DNA of 64,000 nt from Actinoalloteichus_B caeruleus. GTDB taxonomy: Bacteria; Actinomycetota; Actinomycetes; Mycobacteriales; Pseudonocardiaceae. Below, piece by piece: positions 1 through 9,237 of this stretch; position 1 is the stretch's first letter; each line of letters opens with the position of its first letter. Made by a program: the position numbers and the translations under genes. Below the pieces are notes generated by a model. That model was not told the DNA's origin. It saw only the letters and a program-made list of their open reading frames with translations, and did not search any database. The stretch is taken from the NCBI RefSeq assembly GCF_000718005.1, contig NZ_JODV01000006.1; one strand, 5' to 3'.

Positions 1-1
1 G

Positions 2-751
2 CTGCTGGCGCCGTTGCGGGAGCGGGCACCGGACGCCCTGGGGCCGCTGCTGTCGGAACGTCGGGCCCAGCGCGCCAGGACCATCGGCTCGGTGCTCAAG
101 TCGGTCGCCAGCTTCGTGATCTACGGGGTGGCCGCGCTGATGGTGCTCGACCAACTCGGCATCCAGATGGCCCCGATCCTGGCCTCGGCGGGTGTGGTGG
201 GCGTCGCCATCGGTTTCGGCGCGCAGAACCTGGTCCGAGACTTCCTGTCCGGCATGTTCATGATGCTGGAGGACCAGTACGGCGTCGGTGACGTGGTCGA
301 CCTCGGTGACGCGATCGGCACGGTGGAGGCCGTCGGCCTCCGGGTGACGACGCTACGGGACCTCAACGGCACCGTCTGGTACGTGCGCAACGGCGAGGTC
401 CTGCGGGTGGGCAACTTCAGCCAGGGCTTCTCGGTGGCCGTCGTCGACCTGCCGGTCGCCCACACCGTTCCGGTGGACAGGGCGATCCAACTCGCGCTCG
501 ACACGGCCACCGAGGCCGCCGAGGAACCCAGCTTCTCGGCGGACGTGCTGGAACCCCCGGAGATGCTCGGCGTCGACCAGATCACGGCGGACACGATCAC
601 GATCCGGCTCACCGTGAAGGTCCGGCCCGGACGCCAGTGGGCCGTGCAGCGCTCGCTGCGGGCCAGGATCAAGGACGTCTACGACCGGGAGGGCATCACC
701 GCGCCCTACCCCGCCGGCCGTGCCTTCTACCAGCAACAGCAGCAGCCCTGA
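2..751 (+). CDS. MscS-family mechanosensitive channel, 3' part
   Basis: Inner-membrane channel that opens under membrane tension to release solutes during hypo-osmotic shock. The frame is open to the window edge, so this is the C-terminal part of a longer gene; the TTG at 14 is just the first possible start codon inside the window. Residues are counted from that TTG. The pore-lining helix is clear near 60-80, with the Gly/Ala-rich segment GVVGVAIGFGAQNLVRD, followed by the beta domain (DQYGVGDVVDLGD, then GTVEAVGLRVT) and the mixed alpha/beta vestibule. A hydrophobic helix at about 30-50 would be the preceding membrane segment. The protein ends in a short poly-Gln run. It lies 30 bases upstream of glbO on the same strand. 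The family is certain; which MscS subtype is not. Confidence 0.93.
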   Translation: MLAPLRERAPDALGPLLSERRAQRARTIGSVLKSVASFVIYGVAALMVLDQLGIQMAPILASAGVVGVAIGFGAQNLVRDFLSGMFMMLEDQYGVGDVVDLGDAIGTVEAVGLRVTTLRDLNGTVWYVRNGEVLRVGNFSQGFSVAVVDLPVAHTVPVDRAIQLALDTATEAAEEPSFSADVLEPPEMLGVDQITADTITIRLTVKVRPGRQWAVQRSLRARIKDVYDREGITAPYPAGRAFYQQQQQP

Positions 752-781
752 CGGGCGGTCGTCGGTCCGCGGCGCACGTGG

Positions 782-1180
782 GTGAGGATGGAGAACGTGG
801 CAGCACCCGAGAACTTCTACCAGGCGGTGGGCGGCGAGCCGACCTTCCGCGCGATCGTCGGCCGGTTCTACGAGGAGGTCGCCAAGGACGACCTGCTGCG
901 GCCGATGTACCCCGAGGAGGACCTCGGCCCTGCCGAGGAGCGCCTGCGCCTGTTCCTCGAGCAGTACTGGGGCGGTCCGCACACCTACTCCGACCGCCGG
1001 GGCCACCCGAGGCTGCGGATGCGGCACGCCGCCTTCCACGTGGGGCCGGCCGAGCGGGACGCGTGGCTGCGGTGCATGCGGGTGGCCGTGGACGAGGCCG
1101 ACCTCTCCGAGGAGCACCGCGACCAGCTCTGGAAGTACCTGGACATGGCCGCGCACAGCCTGTTGAACAGCTGGGAGTGA
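782..1180 (+). CDS. glbO: Group II truncated haemoglobin (GlbO)
   Basis: Cytoplasmic 2-on-2 haem globin of about 130 residues, the usual length. Family members bind O2 and are linked to NO and peroxide handling or to membrane-associated oxygen delivery. Sequence signs are the B-helix RFYEEV, the block FLEQYWGGPHTYSDRRGHPRLR carrying the CD-loop Tyr, the proximal-histidine region MRHAAFHVG, and the Trp of AERDAW at the G8 position typical of group II. The start could be GTG 782 or ATG 788; both fit and the first two residues are not conserved. It follows the MscS gene by 30 bases and may be co-transcribed with it. The alternative, group I or III, is unlikely given the Tyr/Trp pattern. Confidence 0.94.
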   Translation: MRMENVAAPENFYQAVGGEPTFRAIVGRFYEEVAKDDLLRPMYPEEDLGPAEERLRLFLEQYWGGPHTYSDRRGHPRLRMRHAAFHVGPAERDAWLRCMRVAVDEADLSEEHRDQLWKYLDMAAHSLLNSWE

Positions 1181-1329
1181 GGGGTCCGGGACCTCCTCCC
1201 CGCGCCACCACCCACCCGTCGGGCTTCCTGATCGGTTCACCTCCACCCCCCTGATCCGGTCGGCCCAACCGGCGACGGTGACCACTACTGCGGACGGCCC
1301 AACGAGGCGAGGTGTACGCAGTAACGACG

Positions 1330-1354
1330 TGGATCACCCGAAATGGATCACCCG
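1330..1354. repeat. 11-base direct repeat before the alpha-glucosidase
   Basis: TGGATCACCCG occurs at 1330-1340 and again at 1344-1354, 14 bases apart. The second copy overlaps the most upstream possible start codon of the glucosidase frame (ATG 1343), which argues that translation begins further downstream and that the repeats are a regulatory site. No regulator was identified. Confidence 0.5.
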
Positions 1355-1378
1355 TACGGGAGAATCCGCGCCTCGGAG

Positions 1379-2995
1379 ATGGCAATATGGCTCTTTGTGC
1401 GACGATCCGCCGACATTCAGCGCGAGGCCATCGACGGGCCCGACTGGTGGGGCAACGCTGTCTTCTACCAGGTGTACGTCCGTTCGTTCGCCGACTCGAA
1501 CGGTGACGGCGTCGGAGACCTCGAGGGCATCCGGCAACGGCTGGGCTACCTGGAGCTACTCGGGGTGGACGCCCTGTGGCTCACGCCGTTCTTCCGTTCC
1601 CCCATGGCCGACCACGGCTACGACGTCGCGGACCCCCGGGACGTCGACCCCCAGTTCGGTGACCTGGCGGCCTTCGACCGGCTCATCGAGGACGCCCACG
1701 CCGCCGGCATCAAGGTGACCATTGACCTGGTGCCCAACCACAGCAGCGACCAGCACGTGTGGTTCCAGGAGGCGCTGGTGGCACCGCCGGGGAGCCCGCA
1801 ACGTGACCGCTACATCTTCCGGGACGGGCTCGGCTCGGACGGTGAGCTGCCCCCGAACAACTGGACGAGCATCTTCGGCGGCCCGGCGTGGACCCGCGTC
1901 GCCGACGGACAGTGGTACCTGCACCTGTTCGCGCCGGAACAGCCGGACCTGAACTGGGCCAACCAGGAGGTCTGGCTGGACCTGGAGACGACGCTGCGGT
2001 TCTGGCTGGACCGGGGCGTCGACGGCTTCCGCATCGACGTGGCGCACGGCATGGCCAAGCCGGCGGACCTGCCGGACATGTCCGAGGACGCCGACCAGGG
2101 CTCGGCCGTCCTGCACGACAACCGGTTGGACCCCCGCTTCGACAACGACGGTGTGCACGACATCCACCGCATGGTCCGCAAGACGCTGGACCAGTACAGC
2201 GGGAAGGTCGCCGTCGGGGAGATCTGGGTGAAGGAGGACCACCGCTTCGCCCGGTACGTCCGTCCCGACGAACTCCACCTCGGCTTCAACTTCCGGCTCG
2301 TCGAGGCGTCCTTCGACGCCGGGGAGGTCCGCGCGGCGATCGAGCACTCGATCGCCGCGGTCGCCGAGGTGGGAGCTCCGCCCACCTGGACGCTGTCCAA
2401 CCACGACGTTCCCCGGCACGCCACCCGCTACGGCGGCGGCGACCTGGGGGTGCGGCGCGCACGGGCCATGGCCCTCGTCCAGCTCGCCCTGCCCGGCACG
2501 ATCTACCTGTACTACGGGGAGGAGCTCGGGCTGCCCAACGTCGAGCTGCCCGACTGGGCCCTTCAGGACCCGATCTGGCGGCGGTCGGGCGGCACCGACC
2601 GGGGGCGGGACGGCTGCCGCATCCCGATGCCGTGGGAGGGCGACCAGCCCGCCTTCGGTTTCTCCTCCGGTGAGACGAGCTGGCTGCCGATGCCGGAGGA
2701 GTGGGCCGCGCTCACGGCGGAACGCCAGCTGGAGGACCCGGACTCGATGCTCTCCCTGTACCGGAGGGCGATGGAGATCCGCCGGACCCACCCGGGATTC
2801 GCCGGTGACCAGGTCGAGTGGTACGGGGCGCCGGACCGCTGCTTCGCGTTCCGCCGCAGCGAGGGGCGGCTCATCTGCGCGTTGAACACCTCTGACGCCT
2901 CGGTTCCGCTGCCGCCGGGAGAGGTGCTGCTGGCCAGCGGCCCGCTCGACGACAACGGGGAGCTCCCCCCGAACACGGCGGCCTGGCTGCACTGA
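1379..2995 (+). CDS. GH13 alpha-glucosidase
   Basis: Cytoplasmic retaining alpha-glucosidase of the oligo-1,6-glucosidase/maltase group, releasing glucose from short alpha-glucans. The (beta/alpha)8 barrel begins at FYQVYVRSFADSNGDGVGDL. Counting from ATG 1379, the nucleophile is D220 in GFRIDVAHG, the acid/base is E281 in VGEIW, and the transition-state stabiliser is D343 in SNHDVPRH. A C-terminal beta domain ends at 2995, giving about 538 residues, normal for the family. The frame is open from ATG 1343, but that codon lies in a direct repeat; ATG 1379 is chosen although its GGAG sits directly against the start, so the N-terminus is uncertain. No transporter or LacI-type regulator is adjacent. 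A trehalose-synthase role is less likely because the C-terminal extension of that group is absent. Confidence 0.93.
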   Translation: MAIWLFVRRSADIQREAIDGPDWWGNAVFYQVYVRSFADSNGDGVGDLEGIRQRLGYLELLGVDALWLTPFFRSPMADHGYDVADPRDVDPQFGDLAAFDRLIEDAHAAGIKVTIDLVPNHSSDQHVWFQEALVAPPGSPQRDRYIFRDGLGSDGELPPNNWTSIFGGPAWTRVADGQWYLHLFAPEQPDLNWANQEVWLDLETTLRFWLDRGVDGFRIDVAHGMAKPADLPDMSEDADQGSAVLHDNRLDPRFDNDGVHDIHRMVRKTLDQYSGKVAVGEIWVKEDHRFARYVRPDELHLGFNFRLVEASFDAGEVRAAIEHSIAAVAEVGAPPTWTLSNHDVPRHATRYGGGDLGVRRARAMALVQLALPGTIYLYYGEELGLPNVELPDWALQDPIWRRSGGTDRGRDGCRIPMPWEGDQPAFGFSSGETSWLPMPEEWAALTAERQLEDPDSMLSLYRRAMEIRRTHPGFAGDQVEWYGAPDRCFAFRRSEGRLICALNTSDASVPLPPGEVLLASGPLDDNGELPPNTAAWLH

Positions 2996-3002
2996 CCTCG
3001 AC

Positions 3003-3042
3003 GTGCCCGGCTGGCCCTCCCCGTGGAGGGCCGGCCGGGCAC
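3003..3042. terminator. Bidirectional hairpin terminator
   Basis: Arms 3003-3020 and 3025-3042 pair over 18 bases with a single G-U wobble around a CCGT loop. The hairpin sits between the converging glucosidase gene and the hypothetical gene ending at 3059, where a shared terminator is expected. There is no U-run, as is common in actinomycetes. Confidence 0.85.
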
Positions 3043-3058
3043 CCGTCGACCCACAGGC

Positions 3059-3706
3059 TCAGAACAGCAACGGCAGCAGCGCGTGCCGCCGCCGCACCAC
3101 CGCTCCGAAACGCGCGTCCATCCGCAACCAGGAGTCCGTGGCGCTGACCCTGATCAGGTCGTCTGAGTCAGCGCCGCCCACGAAGCCCATCCCCGACAGG
3201 GAGAACAGGCACCGCATCGGGACCTTCACCTCGAATCCGGAACCGCTGACGGTGAGCACCGCCTGGTCCAACAGCGAGGCAGGCGGATTCCCCTTGGGAC
3301 CGGCGTTCTCCCTGGCCACCGCCACCCCACGGTCCGCGAGGTCGGACACCACCCCGGCCGGCAGGTCGTCGACGCGGACCCACCCGTCGGCGGGGGGAAG
3401 GGCCGAACGCCACAACAGGTCCTGGGGAGCGCCCGGGTCGACGCCGTCCCCCCTGCTGACGGCGAGCGAGGCCAACAGCTCGGACCCGTGCACGGTGAGG
3501 TCGTTGGGGTGGACCGCTCCCCGCACCGACCTCGTCACCAGGGTGTCGAAGGGAGTGGCCATCCACGCGTCCAGCACCTCGGCTCCCGGTTCCCCCGACC
3601 GCGTCCGCAACCGGATCGCGCACTGCTGGTCGAGCCGGACGGCCCTGGCCACGAACGCGCCGAGATCGTCACGTTCGCTGCCGTCGGCCAGTCGGAGTTC
3701 AGGCAC
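3059..3706 (-). CDS. Conserved-type hypothetical protein
   Basis: Soluble protein of 215 residues with no signal peptide, membrane segment or catalytic motif that I recognise. Its composition and codon use match the neighbours, and the C-terminal half (roughly 140-210, containing MRCLFSLSGMGF and DSWLRMDARFG) looks like a folded beta-rich domain. The GTG start at 3706 overlaps the end of the thioesterase gene by 8 bases, so it is translationally coupled as the second gene of a pair. This pairing suggests a role in the same acyl-thioester step or its regulation, but that is inference from position only. Confidence 0.75.
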   Translation of the reverse strand: MPELRLADGSERDDLGAFVARAVRLDQQCAIRLRTRSGEPGAEVLDAWMATPFDTLVTRSVRGAVHPNDLTVHGSELLASLAVSRGDGVDPGAPQDLLWRSALPPADGWVRVDDLPAGVVSDLADRGVAVARENAGPKGNPPASLLDQAVLTVSGSGFEVKVPMRCLFSLSGMGFVGGADSDDLIRVSATDSWLRMDARFGAVVRRRHALLPLLF

Positions 3707-4196
3707 CGCCGACCCCCGACCCCTCGGAGGCCGCCCCGGTGGCCTTCGGCCGGCGAGGCTCGTAGCGCGGTCCCTCCGGGCCCGGTACCCACTTGCTCAG
3801 GTACTCCACCTCGACGGGGCTCAGCCGTCGTGGCCGGCCCGCGTCGACGTCGAAGGGCACCAGCACCGTCCGCGCCGACGCCGCCACCGGGTCGGACGCC
3901 CCGGGCCCCTGTCGGAGCGCGTAGTCCAGGGTGAAGGACGCCGTGCGCACCTCGCGCACGGCGATCTCCGCCCGCAGCGGCGCCCCGGTGACCACGATGG
4001 GCAGGTGGTAGTCGATCGCCAGGTGCGCGATCACCACCCCCCTGGACAGTTCGTCCAGGCCGGAACCGGCGGGGTGGTCGAACAGCAGGCCCACCCTCGC
4101 CTCCTCCAGCAACGTGACCATCTTGGCGTTGTTGACGTGCCCGAAGGAGTCCATGTCGGACCAGCGAGGTGCGATGTCGGTGACGTACGCGGCCAA
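3699..4196 (-). CDS. Acyl-CoA thioesterase, 4HBT hotdog family
   Basis: Hydrolyses an acyl-CoA or acyl-ACP thioester in the cytoplasm; the substrate cannot be read from sequence. A single hotdog domain fills the 165 residues. The N-terminal block WSDMDSFGHVNNAKMV carries the catalytic Asp and the conserved GHVNN turn of the 4-hydroxybenzoyl-CoA thioesterase family, and HLAIDYHLPI forms the long helix-to-strand region. The only available start is TTG 4196: the frame is closed by a TGA just upstream, and AAGGG precedes it at good spacing. It is followed at once by the overlapping hypothetical gene and preceded by glutamate dehydrogenase on the same strand, 67 bases away. Confidence 0.92.
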   Translation of the reverse strand: MAAYVTDIAPRWSDMDSFGHVNNAKMVTLLEEARVGLLFDHPAGSGLDELSRGVVIAHLAIDYHLPIVVTGAPLRAEIAVREVRTASFTLDYALRQGPGASDPVAASARTVLVPFDVDAGRPRRLSPVEVEYLSKWVPGPEGPRYEPRRPKATGAASEGSGVGGA

Positions 4197-4263
4197 GTCA
4201 GCGCGCCCTTTCGTTCACATCCGTACGAATTCCCGGCAGCCTAACCGCGGCGAGGTCCACCCG

Positions 4264-7200
4264 TCACCGCACCATGCTCCGGATCTGCCTGGCCGCGACC
4301 GAGAGGGTGGCCAGGTCGTTGCGCCCCGACCGGTCGATCTCCCGCAGCGTCGACCGGGCCCTGGCCAGCCTGGAGGCGTTCGCCTGCTCCCACTGGGCGA
4401 TCTTGTCCGCGGCCGCGTCACCGGGCTCGCTGCTGCGCAGCACGTCCAACGCGATCCGCCGCAGCGAGGAGTAGACGTCGTCCCGCAACGCGAGCCTGGC
4501 GAGGCTGTGCCACCGGTTCCCGCGCTCGAGCGCGCTGACCGAGTGGAGCAACTCGTCGATCCGCAGGTGCGCCGACACCGCGAAGTAGGTCTCGGCCGCC
4601 TCCTGGGGGCTGCGCTCGCGCTCGACCCCACCGTCGCGCTCGGCGAGTTCCGCCACCTCCACGATGTCCAGCAGCGAGTAGGTGTTCAGCAACGCCGCGA
4701 CCCTGCTGGCCAGTTCCGGCGGGGTGCCCTGGTCGACGAGTTCCGCTGCCCGCCCGGACACCACCTCCCGCTCGCTGCCCAACAGCAGCTCCGGGACCTT
4801 CGGACCCAACTCGGCGACCGTGGACGCGAAGCGGGTGACCTCCGCTCCCACCGCCAACGGCTGGGGACGGTTCGCCAGCAGCCAGCGCACCGCCCGGTCC
4901 AGCAACCGACGCGTCTCCAGCGTCAGCTCGTCGGTGACCGTGGAGGGAACGACGTTGTCCAGCTGGTCGATCGCCCGCCACAGCGACCCCATCCCGAAAA
5001 CCTCCTTCACCACGGCGAAGGCGCGAACGGCGTCGGTGGCGGTGGCGCTGGTCTCCTCCAGCAACCGGTAGGCGAAGGAAAGCCCAGCCCCGTCGAGGAC
5101 CTCGTTGACCAGCAGGGTCGTCGCGATCTCCCGACGCAGCGGGTGCCGGAGGATCTCGGCGTCGAACCGCTCCCGCAGCGGCGTGGGGAAGTAGGCGGGA
5201 AGCCGGCGCAGGCACATCTCCTGGTCGGGCAGGTCGCTGGCGAGCAGCTCGTCCTTCAGGGCGAGCTTGACGTGCGCCATAACGGTGGCCAGCTCCGGGC
5301 TGGACAACCCTTCCCGCGCCTTCTCCCTGGCCTTGATCTCCTCGGAGTCCGGCAGGGCCTCCAACTCGCGGTCGAGCCCGTGCCGTTGTTCCAGGTGGTG
5401 GAGCAACCTGGCGTGCACGGACAGCATCGGCGCCGCGTGCGAGCGCGCCACCCCCAGCACCCGGTTCTGCTCGTAGTTGTCGGCCAGGACCAGGCTGGCG
5501 ACCTCGTCGGTCATCTCGGCGAGCAGCTCGTTGCGCTGTTCGCGGTCGAAGAGGCCCCGGGCGACGAGCCTGTCGAGCAGCACCTTGATGTTGACCTCGT
5601 GGTCGGAGCAGTCGACACCGGCGGAGTTGTCCAAGGCATCCGTGTTGATCTTGCCGCCCGTCCGGGCGAACTCGATCCGCCCCCGCTGGGTGAGGCCGAG
5701 GTTCCCTCCCTCGCCCACCACGCGGACCCGCAGGTCACGGCCGTCGACGCGCACGATGTCGTTGGCCTTGTCCCCCACGTCGGCGTGGCTCTCGTCCGCC
5801 GCCTTCACGTAGGTGCCGATACCGCCGTTCCACAGCAGGTCCACCGGTGCCAGCAGGATCGCCCGCACCAGCTCCGGCGGGGACAGCTTCGTCACGCTCT
5901 CCGCCAGGCCCAGCGCCCGGCGCATCTGCCGGCTCAGCGGAACGGACTTGACCGTCCTCGACCACACCCCGCCTCCGGCGCTGATCAGGCTGCGGTCGTA
6001 GTCGTCCCAGCTCGACCGCCCCAGGTCGAACAGGCGTCGCCGCTCCGCGTAGGAGCTGGCCGCCGCGGGGTTGGGGTCGACGAAGATGTGCCGGTGGTCG
6101 AAGGCGGCCACCAACCGGATGTGCGGGGACAACAACATCCCGTTGCCGAAGACGTCCCCGGACATGTCACCGACACCGACCACGGTGAACTCGTCCCGCT
6201 GCGTGTCGACGCCGAGCTCACGGAAGTGCCGTTTGACGCTCTCCCACCCGCCCCGGGCCGTGATGCCCATGGCCTTGTGGTCGTACCCGGCCGACCCGCC
6301 CGAGGCGAAGGCGTCCCCCAGCCAGAAGCCGTAGGACAACGCCACCTCGTTGGCGATGTCGGAGAACGACGCCGTGCCCTTGTCGGCCGCGACCACCAGG
6401 TAGGTGTCGTCCGGGTCGTGCCGCACCACCTGGGGTGCCGGCACGACCTCCCCGTCCCGCAGGTTGTCCGTCAGGTCCAGCATGCCCGAGATGAACGTGC
6501 GGTAGCAGGCGATGCCCTCGGCGAGCAGCGCCTCCCGGTCCACCCCCGCGTCCCCGGTGCGCGTCGGCGGCCTCTTCACCACGAAGCCGCCCTTCGCGCC
6601 CACCGGCACGATCACGGCGTTCTTCACCGCCTGGGCCTTCACCAACCCCAGGATCTCGGTGCGGAAGTCCTCACGGCGGTCGGACCACCGCAGGCCGCCC
6701 CGGGCGACCGAACCGAACCGCAGGTGCACGCCCTCCACCCTCGGCGAGTAGACGAAGATCTCGAAGGCCGGTCGCGGCTGGGGCAGGTCCGGCAGCGACG
6801 CCGGGTCGAGCTTGAAGGCGAAGTACGGCAGCGGCTCCCCCGTGGCGTCCCGCACGAAGTAGTTGGTGCGCAGGGTCGCCATGATCAACGCGCGGTAGGA
6901 CTGGAGGATGCGGTCCACGTCCAGGCTGGCGACCTCGTCGAGGAGGTCCGTGATCTCCTCGGTCTGCTCGTCGACGAGTTTCGCCCGCCCCTCCTCGGAC
7001 ACCTCCGGGTCGAACCGGGCCTCGAACAGGCGCACCAGCGCACCGGTCAGCATCGGGTTGCCCAGCAGGGTGTCCTCGATGTAGTCCTGGCTGTAGGGGG
7101 TGCGCACCTGTCGCAGGTACTTCGCGTAGGCGCGCAGCAGCGCGGCGTGCCGCCAGGTGATCCCGCACCGCAGCACGAGGGCGTTGAAACCGTCCACCTC

Positions 7201-9237
7201 GACGTCGCCGCGCCACGCCGCGACGAACGCCTCCTGGAAGCGGGTCTGCACCTCGGCCAGCTGGTCCCGCTCCCCCTCCGCGAGGGCGCGGGGGTCGAGC
7301 CGGAGACCGAAGTCGTAGACCCAGCACTGGACGCCGTCGTGCCGGTTGACCTCGTAGGGCCGCTCGTCGACGACTTCGACGCCCATCCGCTGGAGCACCG
7401 GCAACACCTGGGACAGCGTGACCCGCTCGCCCACCATGTACAGCTTGAAACGGCGCTCCCCCGGCGCCGAGTCCGCGGGGGCGTAGAACGAGATGTCGAG
7501 GTCGCCCGGCCCGCCGAGGCGGAACAACCGGTGCAGGTCGTCAAGCCCCTCGGCGGCGGTGAAGTCCTCCTTGTAGGCCTCGGAGAACGCCGACGCGTAC
7601 TGGCGGCCCCGTTCCAGGGCGGTCTCGGAGGCCGTGGTCTCGTCGTCGGCGAGGCGCTCGGGGTCGTCCCTGCGGCGAACCACCTCCTCCACCATGAGGT
7701 CCTCCCACGTGCGGGAAACCTCCAGCAGCCGCTGTTGGAGGGCGGCGGTGTCGACCTGGACCGGCTCACCGGGAGTGGTGCTCACCACGAAGTGCACCCG
7801 GGCCAGCTGCGACTCGCCGATGCGGGCGCTGTACTCCAGCTTGTGGCCCCCCAGCTCCCGGAGCAGCACCTCCTGCATCGCCAACCGGCTCGTGGTCGTG
7901 TACCGGTCACGCGGCAGGTACACCAGGCAGGAGTAGAAACGGCCGTAGGGGTCGCGGCGCAGGAACAGCCGCAGCATGCGGCGCTCGGCGATAGCGAGCA
8001 CGCCGGAGATCGTCTCCAACAGCGTGTCCGGTTCGGTGGAGAACAGCTCCGCCCTCGGGTAGTTCTGGATCTCCTCCAACATCCTGGTCCCCGAGTACGA
8101 CTCCAGGGGGAACCCCGCCCGCCGCACGACCTCCCTGGCCTTGTCCGCGACGACCGGGATGTCGAGGACGTCCGCGTGCAGCGCCGCCGGGGTGAACAAC
8201 CCGAGGAAGCGGTGTTCGCCGTTGACGTTGCCCTGGTCGTCGAAGGTCTTCACACCGACGAAGTAGGGGTGGGTCGCCCGGTGCACGGCGGAGGGTTCGC
8301 TCCCCTGCGTGAGCACCAGCAGGGTGGGGGCCAGGGCGTGCGCCCCGCCGTCGGGGGCGGCTCCCAGCCCCTTGGCGTCCAGGCTGTCCCGCCGCAGCAC
8401 CCCCAGACCGGACCCGAGGACGACGCGCAACGCGGGTTCGTCCCCGTCGCCCGTGCCGTGCACCAACTCGTAGTGCCGGTAGCCGAGGAAGGTGAAGTGG
8501 CCGGTGGCCAACCAGTCCAGGAGTGAGGCGCCCCGTCGGACCTCGTCCGGGTCCAGCGGCGGCGGCGTCCGCCGCAGTTCGGCGGCGAGGGCGTGCGCCC
8601 GCTCGGTCATCCGGTCGATGTCCTCCACCACCTCGCGGACGTCGTTGAGCACCGCGTACAGCCGCTGCTCGACCTCCCCGAGCACCTCGCCGTCCCGGAG
8701 CTGGGCGATCTCCAGGTACATCCACGACTCCACCAGCGCGTCGGGTGGCGGGGACGTGGGATCGGCGTCGGCCAGCACCTCGAGCAGGTCACCGGCCAGG
8801 TTGCGACGCACCACGACGATGGGGTGCACCACCCGTTGCACCTGGACCTGTTGGCGGTTCAGGCCGGACACCACCGACTCGACGAGGTAGGGCATGTCGT
8901 CGGTGACCAGCTGGATGGCGGTGCTGACGGTCTCCGACACCCGGCCGTCCGGGGTCAGCGACCGCAGCGCCGGCCGCCCCGGCACCCGCGAACGGGCGAG
9001 GTCGAGGTGGGCGCGCAGGATGGCCGCCAACCCGGCGGGGTCGTAGTCGGCCAGCTCGTCGCCGGGAACGTGTCGGTAGTAGAGGCGCAGCAGGTCCTCG
9101 ACGTCGGGCACCGCCGACGCGGCCTCGTTGAGCAGGTCCTCGCGATTGACGTCCGACCCGGTCGACCGGTCCACCGGACCGGTCGACATCCTCGCCGCGT
9201 CACCCGCGGCCTGAGACTGTGCTCCTGTTGAGCTCAT
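4264..9237 (-). CDS. gdh: Large NAD-specific glutamate dehydrogenase
   Basis: Oxidises L-glutamate to 2-oxoglutarate and ammonium with NAD+, in the catabolic direction; a cytoplasmic multimer of about 180 kDa subunits. The 1657-residue product matches the large GDH class of actinobacteria. N-terminal regulatory and ACT-like regions cover about 1-680; the catalytic core contains the substrate-lysine segment VGAKGGFVVKRP near residue 885, followed by the Rossmann region with DMSGDVFGNGMLLS and the helical C-terminus. ATG 9237 is preferred; a GTG 18 bases upstream is in frame and is an alternative. A 20-base palindrome lies 22 bases upstream of the ATG. It sits between a giant low-complexity protein gene and the thioesterase, all leftward. 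The nearby nitrate operon makes tight nitrogen control plausible, but no GlnR box was seen here. Confidence 0.96.
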   Translation of the reverse strand: MSSTGAQSQAAGDAARMSTGPVDRSTGSDVNREDLLNEAASAVPDVEDLLRLYYRHVPGDELADYDPAGLAAILRAHLDLARSRVPGRPALRSLTPDGRVSETVSTAIQLVTDDMPYLVESVVSGLNRQQVQVQRVVHPIVVVRRNLAGDLLEVLADADPTSPPPDALVESWMYLEIAQLRDGEVLGEVEQRLYAVLNDVREVVEDIDRMTERAHALAAELRRTPPPLDPDEVRRGASLLDWLATGHFTFLGYRHYELVHGTGDGDEPALRVVLGSGLGVLRRDSLDAKGLGAAPDGGAHALAPTLLVLTQGSEPSAVHRATHPYFVGVKTFDDQGNVNGEHRFLGLFTPAALHADVLDIPVVADKAREVVRRAGFPLESYSGTRMLEEIQNYPRAELFSTEPDTLLETISGVLAIAERRMLRLFLRRDPYGRFYSCLVYLPRDRYTTTSRLAMQEVLLRELGGHKLEYSARIGESQLARVHFVVSTTPGEPVQVDTAALQQRLLEVSRTWEDLMVEEVVRRRDDPERLADDETTASETALERGRQYASAFSEAYKEDFTAAEGLDDLHRLFRLGGPGDLDISFYAPADSAPGERRFKLYMVGERVTLSQVLPVLQRMGVEVVDERPYEVNRHDGVQCWVYDFGLRLDPRALAEGERDQLAEVQTRFQEAFVAAWRGDVEVDGFNALVLRCGITWRHAALLRAYAKYLRQVRTPYSQDYIEDTLLGNPMLTGALVRLFEARFDPEVSEEGRAKLVDEQTEEITDLLDEVASLDVDRILQSYRALIMATLRTNYFVRDATGEPLPYFAFKLDPASLPDLPQPRPAFEIFVYSPRVEGVHLRFGSVARGGLRWSDRREDFRTEILGLVKAQAVKNAVIVPVGAKGGFVVKRPPTRTGDAGVDREALLAEGIACYRTFISGMLDLTDNLRDGEVVPAPQVVRHDPDDTYLVVAADKGTASFSDIANEVALSYGFWLGDAFASGGSAGYDHKAMGITARGGWESVKRHFRELGVDTQRDEFTVVGVGDMSGDVFGNGMLLSPHIRLVAAFDHRHIFVDPNPAAASSYAERRRLFDLGRSSWDDYDRSLISAGGGVWSRTVKSVPLSRQMRRALGLAESVTKLSPPELVRAILLAPVDLLWNGGIGTYVKAADESHADVGDKANDIVRVDGRDLRVRVVGEGGNLGLTQRGRIEFARTGGKINTDALDNSAGVDCSDHEVNIKVLLDRLVARGLFDREQRNELLAEMTDEVASLVLADNYEQNRVLGVARSHAAPMLSVHARLLHHLEQRHGLDRELEALPDSEEIKAREKAREGLSSPELATVMAHVKLALKDELLASDLPDQEMCLRRLPAYFPTPLRERFDAEILRHPLRREIATTLLVNEVLDGAGLSFAYRLLEETSATATDAVRAFAVVKEVFGMGSLWRAIDQLDNVVPSTVTDELTLETRRLLDRAVRWLLANRPQPLAVGAEVTRFASTVAELGPKVPELLLGSEREVVSGRAAELVDQGTPPELASRVAALLNTYSLLDIVEVAELAERDGGVERERSPQEAAETYFAVSAHLRIDELLHSVSALERGNRWHSLARLALRDDVYSSLRRIALDVLRSSEPGDAAADKIAQWEQANASRLARARSTLREIDRSGRNDLATLSVAARQIRSMVR

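Noticed and set aside
4114..8526. Very long plus-strand open frame opposite glutamate dehydrogenase
   Set aside because: It is the antisense shadow of a well-identified gene in GC-rich DNA; its product is Arg/Gln/His/Val-rich with no recognisable domain.
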